NCBI RefSeq assembly: GCF_003390335.1 | Contig: NZ_QUOU01000001.1 | Coordinates: 1,798,001 to 1,862,000, forward strand | Direction of reading: 5' to 3' | DNA length: 64,000 nucleotides | From: Thalassotalea euphylliae | GTDB lineage: Bacteria > Pseudomonadota > Gammaproteobacteria > Enterobacterales > Alteromonadaceae | Part shown: piece after piece, positions 54,758 through 63,844 of the stretch | How the letters are laid out: each line of letters begins with the position of its first letter | How positions within the stretch are numbered: position 1 is the first letter of the stretch | Notes under the pieces: generated by a model | What the model saw: the letters and a program-made list of their open reading frames with translations, nothing else | Database searches by the model: none | Told to the model about the DNA's origin: nothing | Position numbers and translations under genes: made by a program

Positions 54758-56454
54758 GTTCACTGCCGCACAGGCAGCTTAGAAAAATGACACAGGCAAT
54801 GATTCAGCGATTAGTTGGTTCACTGCCGCACAGGCAGCTTAGAAATTTGAGCCAGACGACGAGCAATTCCGGACCACGTTCACTGCCGCACAGGCAGCTT
54901 AGAAATCACAATGTACTACTATGGTTTTGACAAGTCTGTTCACTGCCGCACAGGCAGCTTAGAAAGAAGACGAAAGCAAGCGAACAGGCACATGACTGTT
55001 CACTGCCGCACAGGCAGCTTAGAAAAAAGCTCGAAGTTCTTTGGTGCGGTGTAACGAGTTCACTGCCGCACAGGCAGCTTAGAAATGCCGCGATGTTAAC
55101 GTTGCTTGTGCCACCAAGTTCACTGCCGCACAGGCAGCTTAGAAATATCGTCGCCGTTTAGATTTATGTACGCGTCAGTTCACTGCCGCACAGGCAGCTT
55201 AGAAATAGCTGTACTAGGAAAAACTTCATTTAATTCAGTTCACTGCCGCACAGGCAGCTTAGAAATTTATCTGATTCCGGCTGGTCTACTGTTTTTGGTT
55301 CACTGCCGCACAGGCAGCTTAGAAATATATTGACTTTAAGTTGATTGGCTATTTTGAGTTCACTGCCGCACAGGCAGCTTAGAAAATCTTTGTCCCAAAC
55401 GGGTGAGCATCTAACATGTTCACTGCCGCACAGGCAGCTTAGAAACCTAGCCGATCTGCAAAATAAACGCATGGCAAGTTCACTGCCGCACAGGCAGCTT
55501 AGAAACGTCATTATGTCTATGAATACGCCAAATACAAGTTCGCTGCCGCACAGGCAGCTTAGAAAAGAAATGCTAGAGCAATGTGCATGCGAATTAGGTT
55601 CGCTGCCGCACAGGCAGCTTAGAAAGCAAAATTTGGACAACAAGCATTTGAAGAAGCGTTCGCTGCCGCACAGGCAGCTTAGAAAGATAAAATGACGATG
55701 TTATCGTCGGGTGATAAGTTCGCTGCCGCACAGGCAGCTTAGAAATTAGCAACTCGCTTGGCTGCTCGGCGGCTTTCGTTCGCTGCCGCACAGGCAGCTT
55801 AGAAAGCACCAGAGCGCTTGAATACTGTAAGAATGTTGTTCGCTGCCGCACAGGCAGCTTAGAAACTAATGACAGAAATCAATAAACAGCGCACCCCGTT
55901 CGCTGCCGCACAGGCAGCTTAGAAAATGGAAACCGATAAGAGCAGGTAAGGCTATTAGTTCGCTGCCGCACAGGCAGCTTAGAAAATATACACGTTTAGC
56001 GAATGACTTCGATTTTTGTTCGCTGCCGCACAGGCCGCTTAGAAAAATTAACACCCATGCCCACGCTGGCAACTGAGGTTCGCTGCCGCACAGGCAGCTT
56101 AGAAACCAAAGATTTTGAAAATCTTTCTAAAAGCTGTGTTCGCTGCCGCACAGGCAGCTTAGAAAACCTTATGCCGACATGATTAATTGCTTATTGCGTT
56201 CGCTGCCGCACAGGCAGCTTAGAAATCAAACCAACGAGACACCAGTTGAAGCAGACGGTTCGCTGCCGCACACGACTCCATGGAAGGAGGAGGTAGGGCG
56301 ACGCATGGATGCCAAAGCCGAGGCAGCTTAGAAATGCAAACGCTAACGAAAAACCAGCAGCCATTTGTTCACTGCCGCACAGGCAGCTTAGAAAATTCAG
56401 GCCACCAATTTCTAACTGTCATTCTTGTTCACTGCCGCACAAGCAGCTTTACTT
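54758..56454 (+). CRISPR. CRISPR array 2, type I-F, 28 repeats
   Basis: 28 repeats and 27 spacers of 32 nt, directly downstream of cas6f. Repeats 1-13 start GTTCAC as in array 1; repeats 14-26 (55538-56258) start GTTCGC; the last two revert to GTTCAC. The repeat at 56018 has GGCCG instead of GGCAG, weakening its stem. The repeat at 56258 carries the 49-nt loop insert. The final repeat (56427) is diverged, and its last bases include the stop codon of the convergent hydrolase gene. Confidence 0.98.
56273..56321. repeat. 49-nt insert in CRISPR repeat loop, copy 4
   Basis: Sequence identical to the three array 1 copies and at the same position, but the host repeat (56258-56334) is of the GTTCGC type. 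It is the third repeat from the distal end of array 2. Confidence 0.97.
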
Positions 56455-57384
56455 TGCAATAAAACGTTTAAATACTGCCACGGTTTCTAGTGGTGCTTCT
56501 TCGTGGGGCAGGTGTCCCAATTCGTCAAACATCACCAGTTCGCTGTCAGGTATTTCGCGGTGGAAATGATCACCAAGTTCTGGTGGTATTAAGCGGTCTT
56601 GGCCGCCCCAAATAATTAACGTAGGTTGAGTAATGGTGCTGATTTTATCAGCGTAGGTACCGGGTTTGGTTTGACGAAAACGTTGTGCTAGCGCTTGGCG
56701 GTTGCCAGCTCGAACGGTCAGATCAAAATAGCGATCAACCAGCTCTGGGGTAATGATACTTGGGTCGCCATATAAGTTGATAATACTGCTTTCGATCATG
56801 CTGCGCGGCAGTACCTTTTCCATCAGCTTGTTTAATATCGGCGTATTGGCAACGATAAAGCCAATGGGGGTGGATTTAGGGGTAAATGGGTAGCCACTGG
56901 TGTCAACAAGTGCCAGTTGGCTTACGCGATCAGGGTAGATAACCGCTGTTGCCCAAGCCACGTAACCACCGAGTGAATTGCCTGCTAATACGCCTTGTTC
57001 GATATTTAGGTGATCGAGCATCGCAACGATAAAGCTGGCGTAGCTTTCGATGGTGTAATTATTATCGGGCGATGGCCCGGTTAAGCCAAAAGCTGGAATA
57101 TCGAAGCGCACCACACGGCGTGTTGATTTTAATTCGTCTGTCCAACCATCCCAAGTGTGCAGCGATGACGAGGTGCCGTGAATAAGCACGATGGGGTTTG
57201 GGTCGTCGCGCGGCCCTTCATCACGCAGGTGTACTTGCATTCCCTGAACATTCACAAATTGCGAAGGTGCTGGCGCCCATTTGGGTTTGAGTTCTTCAAG
57301 CGATTTGTCTGCTTGCCAGTAAACCGCAATTAAAATGATGCTAGTCACGAGAATGACAAGCAGTAGCCAGCCTAATACCTTCAT
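56449..57384 (-). CDS. Membrane-anchored alpha/beta hydrolase
   Basis: This 311-residue protein has an N-terminal membrane anchor (WLLLVILVTSIILIAVYW) and a hydrolase fold: oxyanion segment LIHGTSSSLHTWDGW, nucleophile Ser in AGNSLGGYVA, Asp in WGGQDRLIP, and His in ELGHLPHEE. The catalytic triad is complete. The substrate is unknown; lipid esters or small esters are typical. Its TAA stop lies inside the last repeat of array 2, so gene and array abut without any spacer. A 12-bp palindrome sits 37 bases upstream of the start. Confidence 0.9.
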   Translation of the reverse strand: MKVLGWLLLVILVTSIILIAVYWQADKSLEELKPKWAPAPSQFVNVQGMQVHLRDEGPRDDPNPIVLIHGTSSSLHTWDGWTDELKSTRRVVRFDIPAFGLTGPSPDNNYTIESYASFIVAMLDHLNIEQGVLAGNSLGGYVAWATAVIYPDRVSQLALVDTSGYPFTPKSTPIGFIVANTPILNKLMEKVLPRSMIESSIINLYGDPSIITPELVDRYFDLTVRAGNRQALAQRFRQTKPGTYADKISTITQPTLIIWGGQDRLIPPELGDHFHREIPDSELVMFDELGHLPHEEAPLETVAVFKRFIAK

Positions 57385-57420
57385 GGTGTTACCTTATTGT
57401 TGTTATATTTTTGTTATCTA

Positions 57421-57432
57421 GTGTCATGACAC
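57421..57432. promoter_or_regulatory. Perfect 12-bp palindrome upstream of hydrolase gene
   Basis: GTGTCATGACAC is a perfect palindrome in the promoter region of the minus-strand hydrolase. It could be an operator, but no regulator gene is adjacent. Confidence 0.3.
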
Positions 57433-57649
57433 TGGGGTGTGTAAATATTAACCTACTGGTAAAGCTTTAATTTATCAATTGGTTAATAAATTTTTACGAA
57501 TAAATGTTGCAAATAAGTGTTACGAATCACAACGGCCAACACAGACGCTATTGGTTCTAAGAGGCATTACGGATACTTTGGTGGTTTGGCTTAGCGGTTG
57601 GCGATTTGATGGTAGGTGGTGACGGTAGATGATAACGTTACTAGCGATT

Positions 57650-57681
57650 AAAAAAGGCGCTTAGCCAGTGCTATGCGCCTT
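57650..57681 (-). terminator. Intrinsic terminator of trhO
   Basis: On the minus strand AAGGCGC and GCGCCTT enclose a 14-nt loop and run into TTTTTT. It lies 55 bases after the trhO stop codon. Confidence 0.75.
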
Positions 57682-57735
57682 GATAAGTTATGTGCTCGTT
57701 TCTAGTTGAGCATGACAGCCCTAGATTAGCGTTTA

Positions 57736-58719
57736 TTAACTTTTAGCAGCTTCTTGTTGCGCGGCGATGCGTGCTTTTTTCTCAGCTTTACGCTGTTCCA
57801 AAATTTTTGCCGCGTCTGAGCCTACGTGCGTTTCGCCGCGTTCTTTTGCCAATTGCATTTGGCGTTCGCGTTCAGCGTAACGAGCGCGTTGCGCCTCGGT
57901 TGTTGAGCTAAAGCAGTGGTGACAGCTAACGCCTTTTTCGTACTCAGGCTTTTCTTTGTCTTCTGCTAGAATTGGCATACGGCAAGCGTGACATTGGTCG
58001 TATTTACCGGCTTCTAGGCTGTGATCTACGGTAACGCGATCGTCAAAGACAAAACACTCGCCTTGCCACATGGTGTCTTCGGCTGGCACGTCTTCAAGGT
58101 ATTGTAAAATACCACCTTCTAAGTGATAAACCTCTTCAAAACCTTGCTCTTTCATGTAAGCGGTAGATTTTTCGCAGCGAATACCGCCAGTACAGAACAT
58201 CGCCACTTTTTTGTGCTTGGCCGGGTCCATGTTGTCTTTTGCCCAAGCGGGGAATTCACGGAAGGTTTTAGTGTCTGGGTCAACTGCGTTTTCAAACGTA
58301 CCAATTTGCACTTCGTAATCGTTACGGGTATCAACCACGAACACTTCTGGGTCAGAAATTAGCGCGTTCCAATCTTTTGGTTTTACGTAAGTACCCACTA
58401 CGTGGCGCGGATCAATACCTTCAACGCCCATGGTAACAATTTCTTTTTTCAGTTTTACTTTGGTGCGTTTAAACGGTTTTTCTTGGGTAAACGATTCTTT
58501 GTAAGAAATGTCGGTTAAGCGTTCGTCACTTTTTAGCCATGCAAGCAGGGCGTCAATGCCTTCGCGAGAGCCTGCGACTGTACCGTTAATACCTTCTTTC
58601 GCCAGTAATAACGTACCGCAAACTTGGTTGTCTTCCATTGTTTTTAACAATTTAGGACGGATAGTTTCAAAATCTTCAAGCGCAACAAATTTGTACATTG
58701 CGCAAACAACGTATTGCAT
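57736..58719 (-). CDS. trhO: Oxygen-dependent tRNA U34 hydroxylase TrhO (YceA)
   Basis: This 327-residue rhodanese-type enzyme has an N-terminal acylphosphatase-like domain (GTLLLAKEGINGTVAGSREGID), a rhodanese domain (VDTRNDYEVQIGTFENAV) with active Cys loop FCTGGIRCEKS, and a zinc-like CHAC/CHHC cluster, then a Lys/Ala-rich tail. TrhO makes 5-hydroxyuridine at the wobble position of tRNA using O2. I set the start at ATG 58719, after GAGG; the frame continues upstream but without a site. A perfect FNR box overlaps its predicted promoter, fitting an O2-dependent reaction. Confidence 0.93.
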   Translation of the reverse strand: MQYVVCAMYKFVALEDFETIRPKLLKTMEDNQVCGTLLLAKEGINGTVAGSREGIDALLAWLKSDERLTDISYKESFTQEKPFKRTKVKLKKEIVTMGVEGIDPRHVVGTYVKPKDWNALISDPEVFVVDTRNDYEVQIGTFENAVDPDTKTFREFPAWAKDNMDPAKHKKVAMFCTGGIRCEKSTAYMKEQGFEEVYHLEGGILQYLEDVPAEDTMWQGECFVFDDRVTVDHSLEAGKYDQCHACRMPILAEDKEKPEYEKGVSCHHCFSSTTEAQRARYAERERQMQLAKERGETHVGSDAAKILEQRKAEKKARIAAQQEAAKS

Positions 58720-59078
58720 ATTTACCTCGGCTGGCGGGAGCGTAAATCCCGTGCGTTTCATAATACTGTACTGATATCCGGCTGATAGCTGAACTAGCTA
58801 GTCATTCGCGGTCAGTACTTCGATAACTCTTGAATCAGGCAAGCGCTGTACTTGCTAAGAATTCGGGCAACATTATATTGATCTAGATCAAGAAATGAAA
58901 GCGAGTGAACAAAGTATTACAGTTAGGGAAATGTTGCTGGTATTGGCTTAGCTGTATCTGCTCGAAATATCGGATGAAGGGCAGGGGAGTGCTCAAATTC
59001 GGTATTAAAAAAGCAGCATTACGCCACTTTTTTAATAACCGTTTGTTGGTGATAAATAGTCTCGCGATAACGAATCAG
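58720..59078. other. trhO promoter region
   Basis: This 359-base gap between the VOC gene and trhO contains the FNR box and -10 element. No other feature is recognised; the plus-strand frame through it (58905-59243) is a shadow of the VOC gene. Confidence 0.5.
58872..58891 (-). promoter_or_regulatory. Perfect FNR box abutting a consensus -10, upstream of trhO
   Basis: TTGATCTAGATCAA (58878-58891) fits the FNR consensus TTGATnnnnATCAA exactly. On the minus strand it is followed at once by TATAAT (58872-58877), a perfect -10 reading towards trhO. The box would then lie near -20, between -35 and -10, a repressing position. The start codon of trhO is about 150 bases downstream. Confidence 0.65.
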
Positions 59079-59459
59079 TTATTTAAAACGGTGCAGTGCG
59101 CAGATTTTGTTGCCCGCTGGGTCACGCAAGTAGGCAAGGTAGAGTTTTACATCAAAGCCCTCGCGAACACCCGGAGGCTCTTCACACGTGGTGCCGCCAT
59201 TGGCGATACCTGCGGCATGCCACGCATCGGCGACTTCAGGTGATTTGGCGAAAAAGCCGACGGTAGAGCCATTGCCATGACAGGCAGGCTCGCCGTCAAT
59301 CGGTTTTGATAAGGCAAAAATCCCTTTGTCGGTGTAATAGAAACAACGGCCTAGCGGGTCAATAACGCCTTCTTTGTGACCCATCGCGCCTAGCACGGCA
59401 TCGTAAAACTTTTTTGATTCTTGAATATCATTCGCGCCGATCATAATGTGACTAAACAT
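59079..59459 (-). CDS. VOC (glyoxalase/bleomycin-resistance) family protein
   Basis: This 126-residue protein has two beta-alpha-beta-beta-beta repeats: FSHIMIGANDIQESKKFYDAVLGAMG, then a metal-ligand-like region, then VRDPAGNKICALH in the C-terminal half. The family uses a divalent metal for isomerase, dioxygenase or thiol-transferase reactions. The substrate is unknown. AGAGAG precedes the start codon. It follows the DUF1295 gene at 59 bases and may be cotranscribed with it. Confidence 0.88.
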   Translation of the reverse strand: MFSHIMIGANDIQESKKFYDAVLGAMGHKEGVIDPLGRCFYYTDKGIFALSKPIDGEPACHGNGSTVGFFAKSPEVADAWHAAGIANGGTTCEEPPGVREGFDVKLYLAYLRDPAGNKICALHRFK

Positions 59460-59518
59460 AGCTTCTCTCTTATTATTTTCGTTAGTTGTGTATGTGGTTA
59501 TTTACTTTAATTTTGTGA

Positions 59519-60475
59519 CTAATCGTTTGTTTTTAAAGAGTTAGTACTGTTGTGGGTGATATTTAGTTTGCTTGGCCCCGGAAAAAACATGTTGGTTTCG
59601 GCCTGATATTGGCGATAAGCTGGGCGTTTTTGTACTGAATAGTATTCAGCTGGCACCGCGCCAGTGTAGGTGACTAGCGTGGTATACATGACTCTTGAAA
59701 CGAACAATAAACCCATGCCTAACAGTAAATTGACAATCAGTAACTCTTGGTTAAACAAGGCCAGCCAGGCGGGAATGGCGGCAATAATCAGGGCATTCCA
59801 CACCATCCACTCGGCAAAGTAATTAGGGTGACGGCTATAGCGCCATAGCCCGACATTACATACTTGGTTTTTTTCCCCTTGGGCTTTCATCTTTTTCAAA
59901 AATGCGAGTTTCTGCGTATCAGCGATTGACTCCATGGCAAATGCCGCGAGCCAAAGGATGATGGCAATAATTTCAAATGGCGATATTTGTGGTGAGGTGT
60001 TCGAGGCAATAATAAACGCAGGTAAGGCGAGGAAGCCAGCATTGGCGACACCTTGTAAAATCGCTTCCACCTGCATGGCGAGCTTAGTATTGGTTTTCCC
60101 GTGTTTTTGCCAGCGACGCTTTTGAAATTCATAACGCGGCAGTTCAGTATTTAAATGACCGGAAGTTAAGAGTTTTATCGCCCCAAGCCCCATACGGCTG
60201 CCAGCGAAAATATAGGCGATACTCACTGCGGCAACGCGTACAGGGTCTCCTTCGCTAAATAGCCAAGTGAGCACACCAATAACCGTTAAGCCCCAAGGCC
60301 AGCCAATATCAACATACGACATGCGGCCTGTTTTCCATGCTGGAATGCAAACCACCAAGGCAAACAACAGCATTTGCAGGGCGCCATTGATTAACGCTAT
60401 TTGGCTAAAGCTGATAGTGTTCATCAGCAGCATCCAACCGGCGAAAAAAGGTAAGAGTGGCGTGAAGTACTTCAT
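59519..60475 (-). CDS. DUF1295 / steroid 5-alpha-reductase-like membrane protein
   Basis: This 318-residue protein has about eight membrane helices and the C-terminal DUF1295/ICMT-type motif (LWRYSRHPNYFAEWMVW ... VQKRPAYRQYQAETNMFFP). Such enzymes reduce or methylate lipophilic substrates in the membrane. AGGGGAA precedes ATG 60475. It lies 38 bases downstream of the molybdopterin oxidoreductase gene on the same strand, which suggests a shared pathway. Confidence 0.85.
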   Translation of the reverse strand: MKYFTPLLPFFAGWMLLMNTISFSQIALINGALQMLLFALVVCIPAWKTGRMSYVDIGWPWGLTVIGVLTWLFSEGDPVRVAAVSIAYIFAGSRMGLGAIKLLTSGHLNTELPRYEFQKRRWQKHGKTNTKLAMQVEAILQGVANAGFLALPAFIIASNTSPQISPFEIIAIILWLAAFAMESIADTQKLAFLKKMKAQGEKNQVCNVGLWRYSRHPNYFAEWMVWNALIIAAIPAWLALFNQELLIVNLLLGMGLLFVSRVMYTTLVTYTGAVPAEYYSVQKRPAYRQYQAETNMFFPGPSKLNITHNSTNSLKTND

Positions 60476-60513
60476 TCGATTTCCCCTAATTTTTTATGCG
60501 CTATTGTTTGCGT

Positions 60514-62637
60514 TTAAGCGGCGCGAATGGCGACAGGTGTGCCATTAAACGCGGCATTACCCGTAAGCACGTCAACGCGATCTGCTGCGGTCACATCATT
60601 AATACTGACGCCCGCTTGTGTGGCGGCAATGGTCATTTGCGTATCTGCTTGATTATGCCCCCAGCCTTGCGGCATCGACACAACACCAGCGAGCACATCG
60701 TCGGTGACGCTGGCGGGCAAGGTAACTTCACCAACCGGCGATGACACCACCACCAGCTGGCCTTGGCAAATACCTAATTTATCCGCATCTGTGGGGTGAA
60801 TTTCCAAGGTCACTGGGTTTTTGCCTTTAACTAAGCGGGCAGAGTTTTGTGTCCACGTATTATGGCTTTTTACTAGGCGGCGGCTGATCAGCTCAAATGG
60901 GTAGTGCGGATCAACGGCAGGTGATTGAACTAACTTGTTTAACCGAGGTAAGTCATTGATAAACAAGCTAGGCGCAAGCTCTATTTTACCACTAGCAGTT
61001 AACAGTCGCTCTGGCAGGCTTGGCTGCAGTGGTCCTAAATCAATACCGTGTGGGTTGGCTTTAAGCTTGTCGAGATCTAGTGCTTGCTCGCTATTACTTT
61101 CCTTGCCGTAAGGCCCTGCTTTTAGCTCCATATCTAAAATCATTTCTGGCGCATAAGGCAGGGCAGGTTTACCGGTAACGGCTTCGGCGATACCGTTAAG
61201 GATCTCCCAATCTGCAAGCTGGTGTGCAGTTTTTTCAAATAATGGCGCTGAGTACTTAGCTGTATTGCGCACTGCAAAGCTGTGGAAGAAAATATCGTAA
61301 TGAGAATTTTCTAGCCCAGTGGTTGCTGGCAAAATAATGTCGGCATGTTTCGTCGTTTCATTCAGGTAGATATCAACCGCGACCATAAATTCTAGCGATT
61401 GAAACGCTTGACCAAGCTTTTGCCCATCAGGGGCAGACAGCACAGGGTTACCGGCGATGGTGATCATGGCTTTAATTTGGCCGTCACCTTGCGTCAGAAT
61501 TTCATCGGCTAAGGTGGCGGTTGGGAATTCGCCATTAAAAAATGGCATTTTCTGTACTCGTGATTGGTATTTGCCAAAATTGGTTGGGTGACCAGCGGTT
61601 TTACCTCTCAGCAAATTAAAGGCAGGTAGCGGGAACATGGCACCGCCTTCGCGGTCGAAGTTACCTGTGAGCACATTAAGGACGATGGTTAACCATTGGC
61701 AGAGACCGCCGAAACTTTGTGTGGAAGCGCCCATCCGGCTGTAGCAAATGGCAGATTCAGCCCCAGACATTTCAGTAGCTAAGGTTTTAATGTCATCAAC
61801 ACTAATGCCTATATGTTCTGCGACAACTTCTGGCGCATAATCTTTTGCCACTTGCTCTATATCAGCTAAGCCATTTATATAGTCGCTTAAATGCCCCAAG
61901 CGGACTTGGTGATTGGCAAAAATACAGTGAATCAGTGACAGCAATAGCAAGGCGTCTTTTTCTGGGCGAATAAACAGGTGTTGATCTGCCATTTTCGCGG
62001 TTTTAGTGCGCTGTGGGTCAACAACAACGACTTTACCGCCGCGTTTTTGGATCGCGGTTAAGCGGTTTAGCACGCCGGGCGCGGTCATCATACTGCCGTT
62101 GGAAACCACAGGGTTAGCACCGATAATCAGCATAAAGTCGGTGCGGTCAATGTCTGGAACGGGGATCAGCATACCATTGCCGAGCATGTAATTAGCGGCA
62201 ACGTGGTGTGGCATTTGGTCGGTTGATGCCGAGCTAAAGCGATTTAATGTACCTAAGGCTTTCGAGAACGGTTTGAGCACCAATGAATTGCCAAAATTAT
62301 GGGCATTGGGGTTACCAAGGTAAATACCGAGTGCATTTTTACCGTAAGCACTTTGAATGGCGTTAAATTTCTCACCAATTTCGCTAAACGCCTGTTGCCA
62401 GCTTATTTCCTGCCAACCATCAGCCGTGCGTTTTATCGGGCTTTTTAAGCGATCTTTATCTTCGTAAAAGTCTTGTAGTGCAAGCGCTTTAGGGCACATA
62501 TGGCCTTTGCTAAAGGGGTCGTTTTTATCGCCTTTGATAGAGATAATTTCTTTGCTTTCGGCTTTGTACTGAATCTCAATACCGCACATGGCTTCGCAAA
62601 TATTACAGTTGCGATAGTGGGTTTTAATGTCGCTCAT
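60514..62637 (-). CDS. Molybdopterin-dependent oxidoreductase with [4Fe-4S] cluster
   Basis: This 707-residue DMSO-reductase-family protein binds an N-terminal [4Fe-4S] cluster through Cys11, Cys14, Cys18 and Cys48 (CNICEAMC ... HMCPKA). Molybdopterin domains follow (LIIGANPVVSNGSMM, VVVDPQRTKTAKMADQHL, ICYSRMGASTQSFGG, AGNPVLSAPDG) and a C-terminal MoCo-binding beta-barrel (NPVTLEIHPTDADKLGI). The active-site segment SSASTDQMPHH offers no obvious Sec or Cys ligand. There is no Tat signal, so it is cytoplasmic. The substrate is unknown. A GlxA-type regulator is divergent from it. Confidence 0.92.
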   Translation of the reverse strand: MSDIKTHYRNCNICEAMCGIEIQYKAESKEIISIKGDKNDPFSKGHMCPKALALQDFYEDKDRLKSPIKRTADGWQEISWQQAFSEIGEKFNAIQSAYGKNALGIYLGNPNAHNFGNSLVLKPFSKALGTLNRFSSASTDQMPHHVAANYMLGNGMLIPVPDIDRTDFMLIIGANPVVSNGSMMTAPGVLNRLTAIQKRGGKVVVVDPQRTKTAKMADQHLFIRPEKDALLLLSLIHCIFANHQVRLGHLSDYINGLADIEQVAKDYAPEVVAEHIGISVDDIKTLATEMSGAESAICYSRMGASTQSFGGLCQWLTIVLNVLTGNFDREGGAMFPLPAFNLLRGKTAGHPTNFGKYQSRVQKMPFFNGEFPTATLADEILTQGDGQIKAMITIAGNPVLSAPDGQKLGQAFQSLEFMVAVDIYLNETTKHADIILPATTGLENSHYDIFFHSFAVRNTAKYSAPLFEKTAHQLADWEILNGIAEAVTGKPALPYAPEMILDMELKAGPYGKESNSEQALDLDKLKANPHGIDLGPLQPSLPERLLTASGKIELAPSLFINDLPRLNKLVQSPAVDPHYPFELISRRLVKSHNTWTQNSARLVKGKNPVTLEIHPTDADKLGICQGQLVVVSSPVGEVTLPASVTDDVLAGVVSMPQGWGHNQADTQMTIAATQAGVSINDVTAADRVDVLTGNAAFNGTPVAIRAA

Positions 62638-62812
62638 GGTTTGTGCCCTCGTTGCTGCGCTGGATGAGTTAGCGCCTGCATGTAATTTTTATTGTTATTT
62701 TTTTGACTATGTATTTTCGATAGTAGATTTAGTGTGACAGCAAAATAGGTCAAGACTAACGGTAATAATTGACATATATTGGGTGGTATTAGCCATTTTT
62801 TAACTGTTTAAG

Positions 62813-63811
62813 GTGTCAAAGCAAAGTATGATTAAAGTAACGATACTGGCGTTTGACTATGTACTTGCCAGCGCACTAACAGGGATTAATGACTTATTTA
62901 ATTTGGCCGGTGTTTCTTGGAATAAGTATCACCAACTACCCGTTGATAAGCGTTTTCAGGTGCAAATTGCCAGTTGGCAGAAAAAGCCGATTTATACCAT
63001 GAACGATGTCATTATTAGCCCACATTGCGCAATTAGTGACACCACGGATAGCGATATTTTTCTGGTGCCGAGTATTGCGGGCGATATTGAAAAAACGTTA
63101 GCGCAAAACTATGAACTCATTGAATTTTTGCGTCAATTGAAAGCCAGTGACGCGATGATTGGCAGTAATTCTACAGGGTCGTTCTTTTTGGCCGAGGCAG
63201 GCTTACTTGATGGCAAAAGTGCCACCACCCATTGGGCAGCAGCTGAGCAATTTAGTCAGCGTTATGCCAATATTTCGTTAAATAGCGAGCAGCATATTAC
63301 TCATGACGGCAATATTCTTTGTGATAGCGGCGGTATGGCGTGGTTTGATTTGGGTCTGTATTTGATTGAGCTGTTTTGTGATCATGAAACGGCACAAGGC
63401 ACAGCGCGCTCGTTTGTGCTTGAGACTGGCCGAACAACGCAGCTTACTTATTCACCGTTAATTGCTAAAAAGTACCATAACGACAAAACCGTGAAAGCAG
63501 TGCAAGAATGGCTAGAGAGCCACTACAGTCAAACCATTGCGATTGGTGAGGTAAGCCAGCAATTTGGTGTGTCTAACCGTACTTTGATCAGACGTTTTAA
63601 AGAGGCTGCGCAAATAACGCCTTCCGAATATTTACAAGCGATTCGCATTGACGCCGCGAGTAAGCTATTGGTGCAATCAAACAAGCATATTGATGAAATT
63701 ACTCACGCAGTCGGGTACAGCGACATTAGCTCATTTACCAAGTTGTTTAAGCGCAAAACGGGGCTGTCGCCCAGTAATTACCGCGCCCGCTATAAAGCTA
63801 ATCTGCTTTGA
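62813..63811 (+). CDS. GlxA-family AraC-type transcriptional regulator
   Basis: This 332-residue regulator has an N-terminal DJ-1/PfpI-like amidase domain and a C-terminal AraC HTH domain (IAIGEVSQQFGVSNRTLIRRFKEAAQITPSEYLQAIR and ITHAVGYSDISSFTKLFKRKTGLSPSNYRAR). The usual elbow Cys is replaced: the motif reads GSNSTGSFFLAEAGLLDGK, so it is probably a ligand sensor rather than an enzyme. It diverges from the molybdopterin oxidoreductase gene 175 bases away, its most likely target. GTG 62813 is used; ATG 62828 is an equally good start. Confidence 0.9.
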   Translation: MSKQSMIKVTILAFDYVLASALTGINDLFNLAGVSWNKYHQLPVDKRFQVQIASWQKKPIYTMNDVIISPHCAISDTTDSDIFLVPSIAGDIEKTLAQNYELIEFLRQLKASDAMIGSNSTGSFFLAEAGLLDGKSATTHWAAAEQFSQRYANISLNSEQHITHDGNILCDSGGMAWFDLGLYLIELFCDHETAQGTARSFVLETGRTTQLTYSPLIAKKYHNDKTVKAVQEWLESHYSQTIAIGEVSQQFGVSNRTLIRRFKEAAQITPSEYLQAIRIDAASKLLVQSNKHIDEITHAVGYSDISSFTKLFKRKTGLSPSNYRARYKANLL

Positions 63812-63844
63812 CAATTCTTTCTTTATGAGCCCGTTTTTTATGAA

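Larger units (their letters stand above)
57385..57735. other. Intergenic region between trhO and hydrolase
   Basis: This 351-base gap holds the trhO terminator (57650-57681), the palindrome at 57421 and, presumably, the hydrolase promoter. No ORF is credible. Confidence 0.5.

Noticed and set aside
54724..56569. Similar repeated-peptide frames across array 2
   Set aside because: Same cause as in array 1; no ribosome binding sites or domains.
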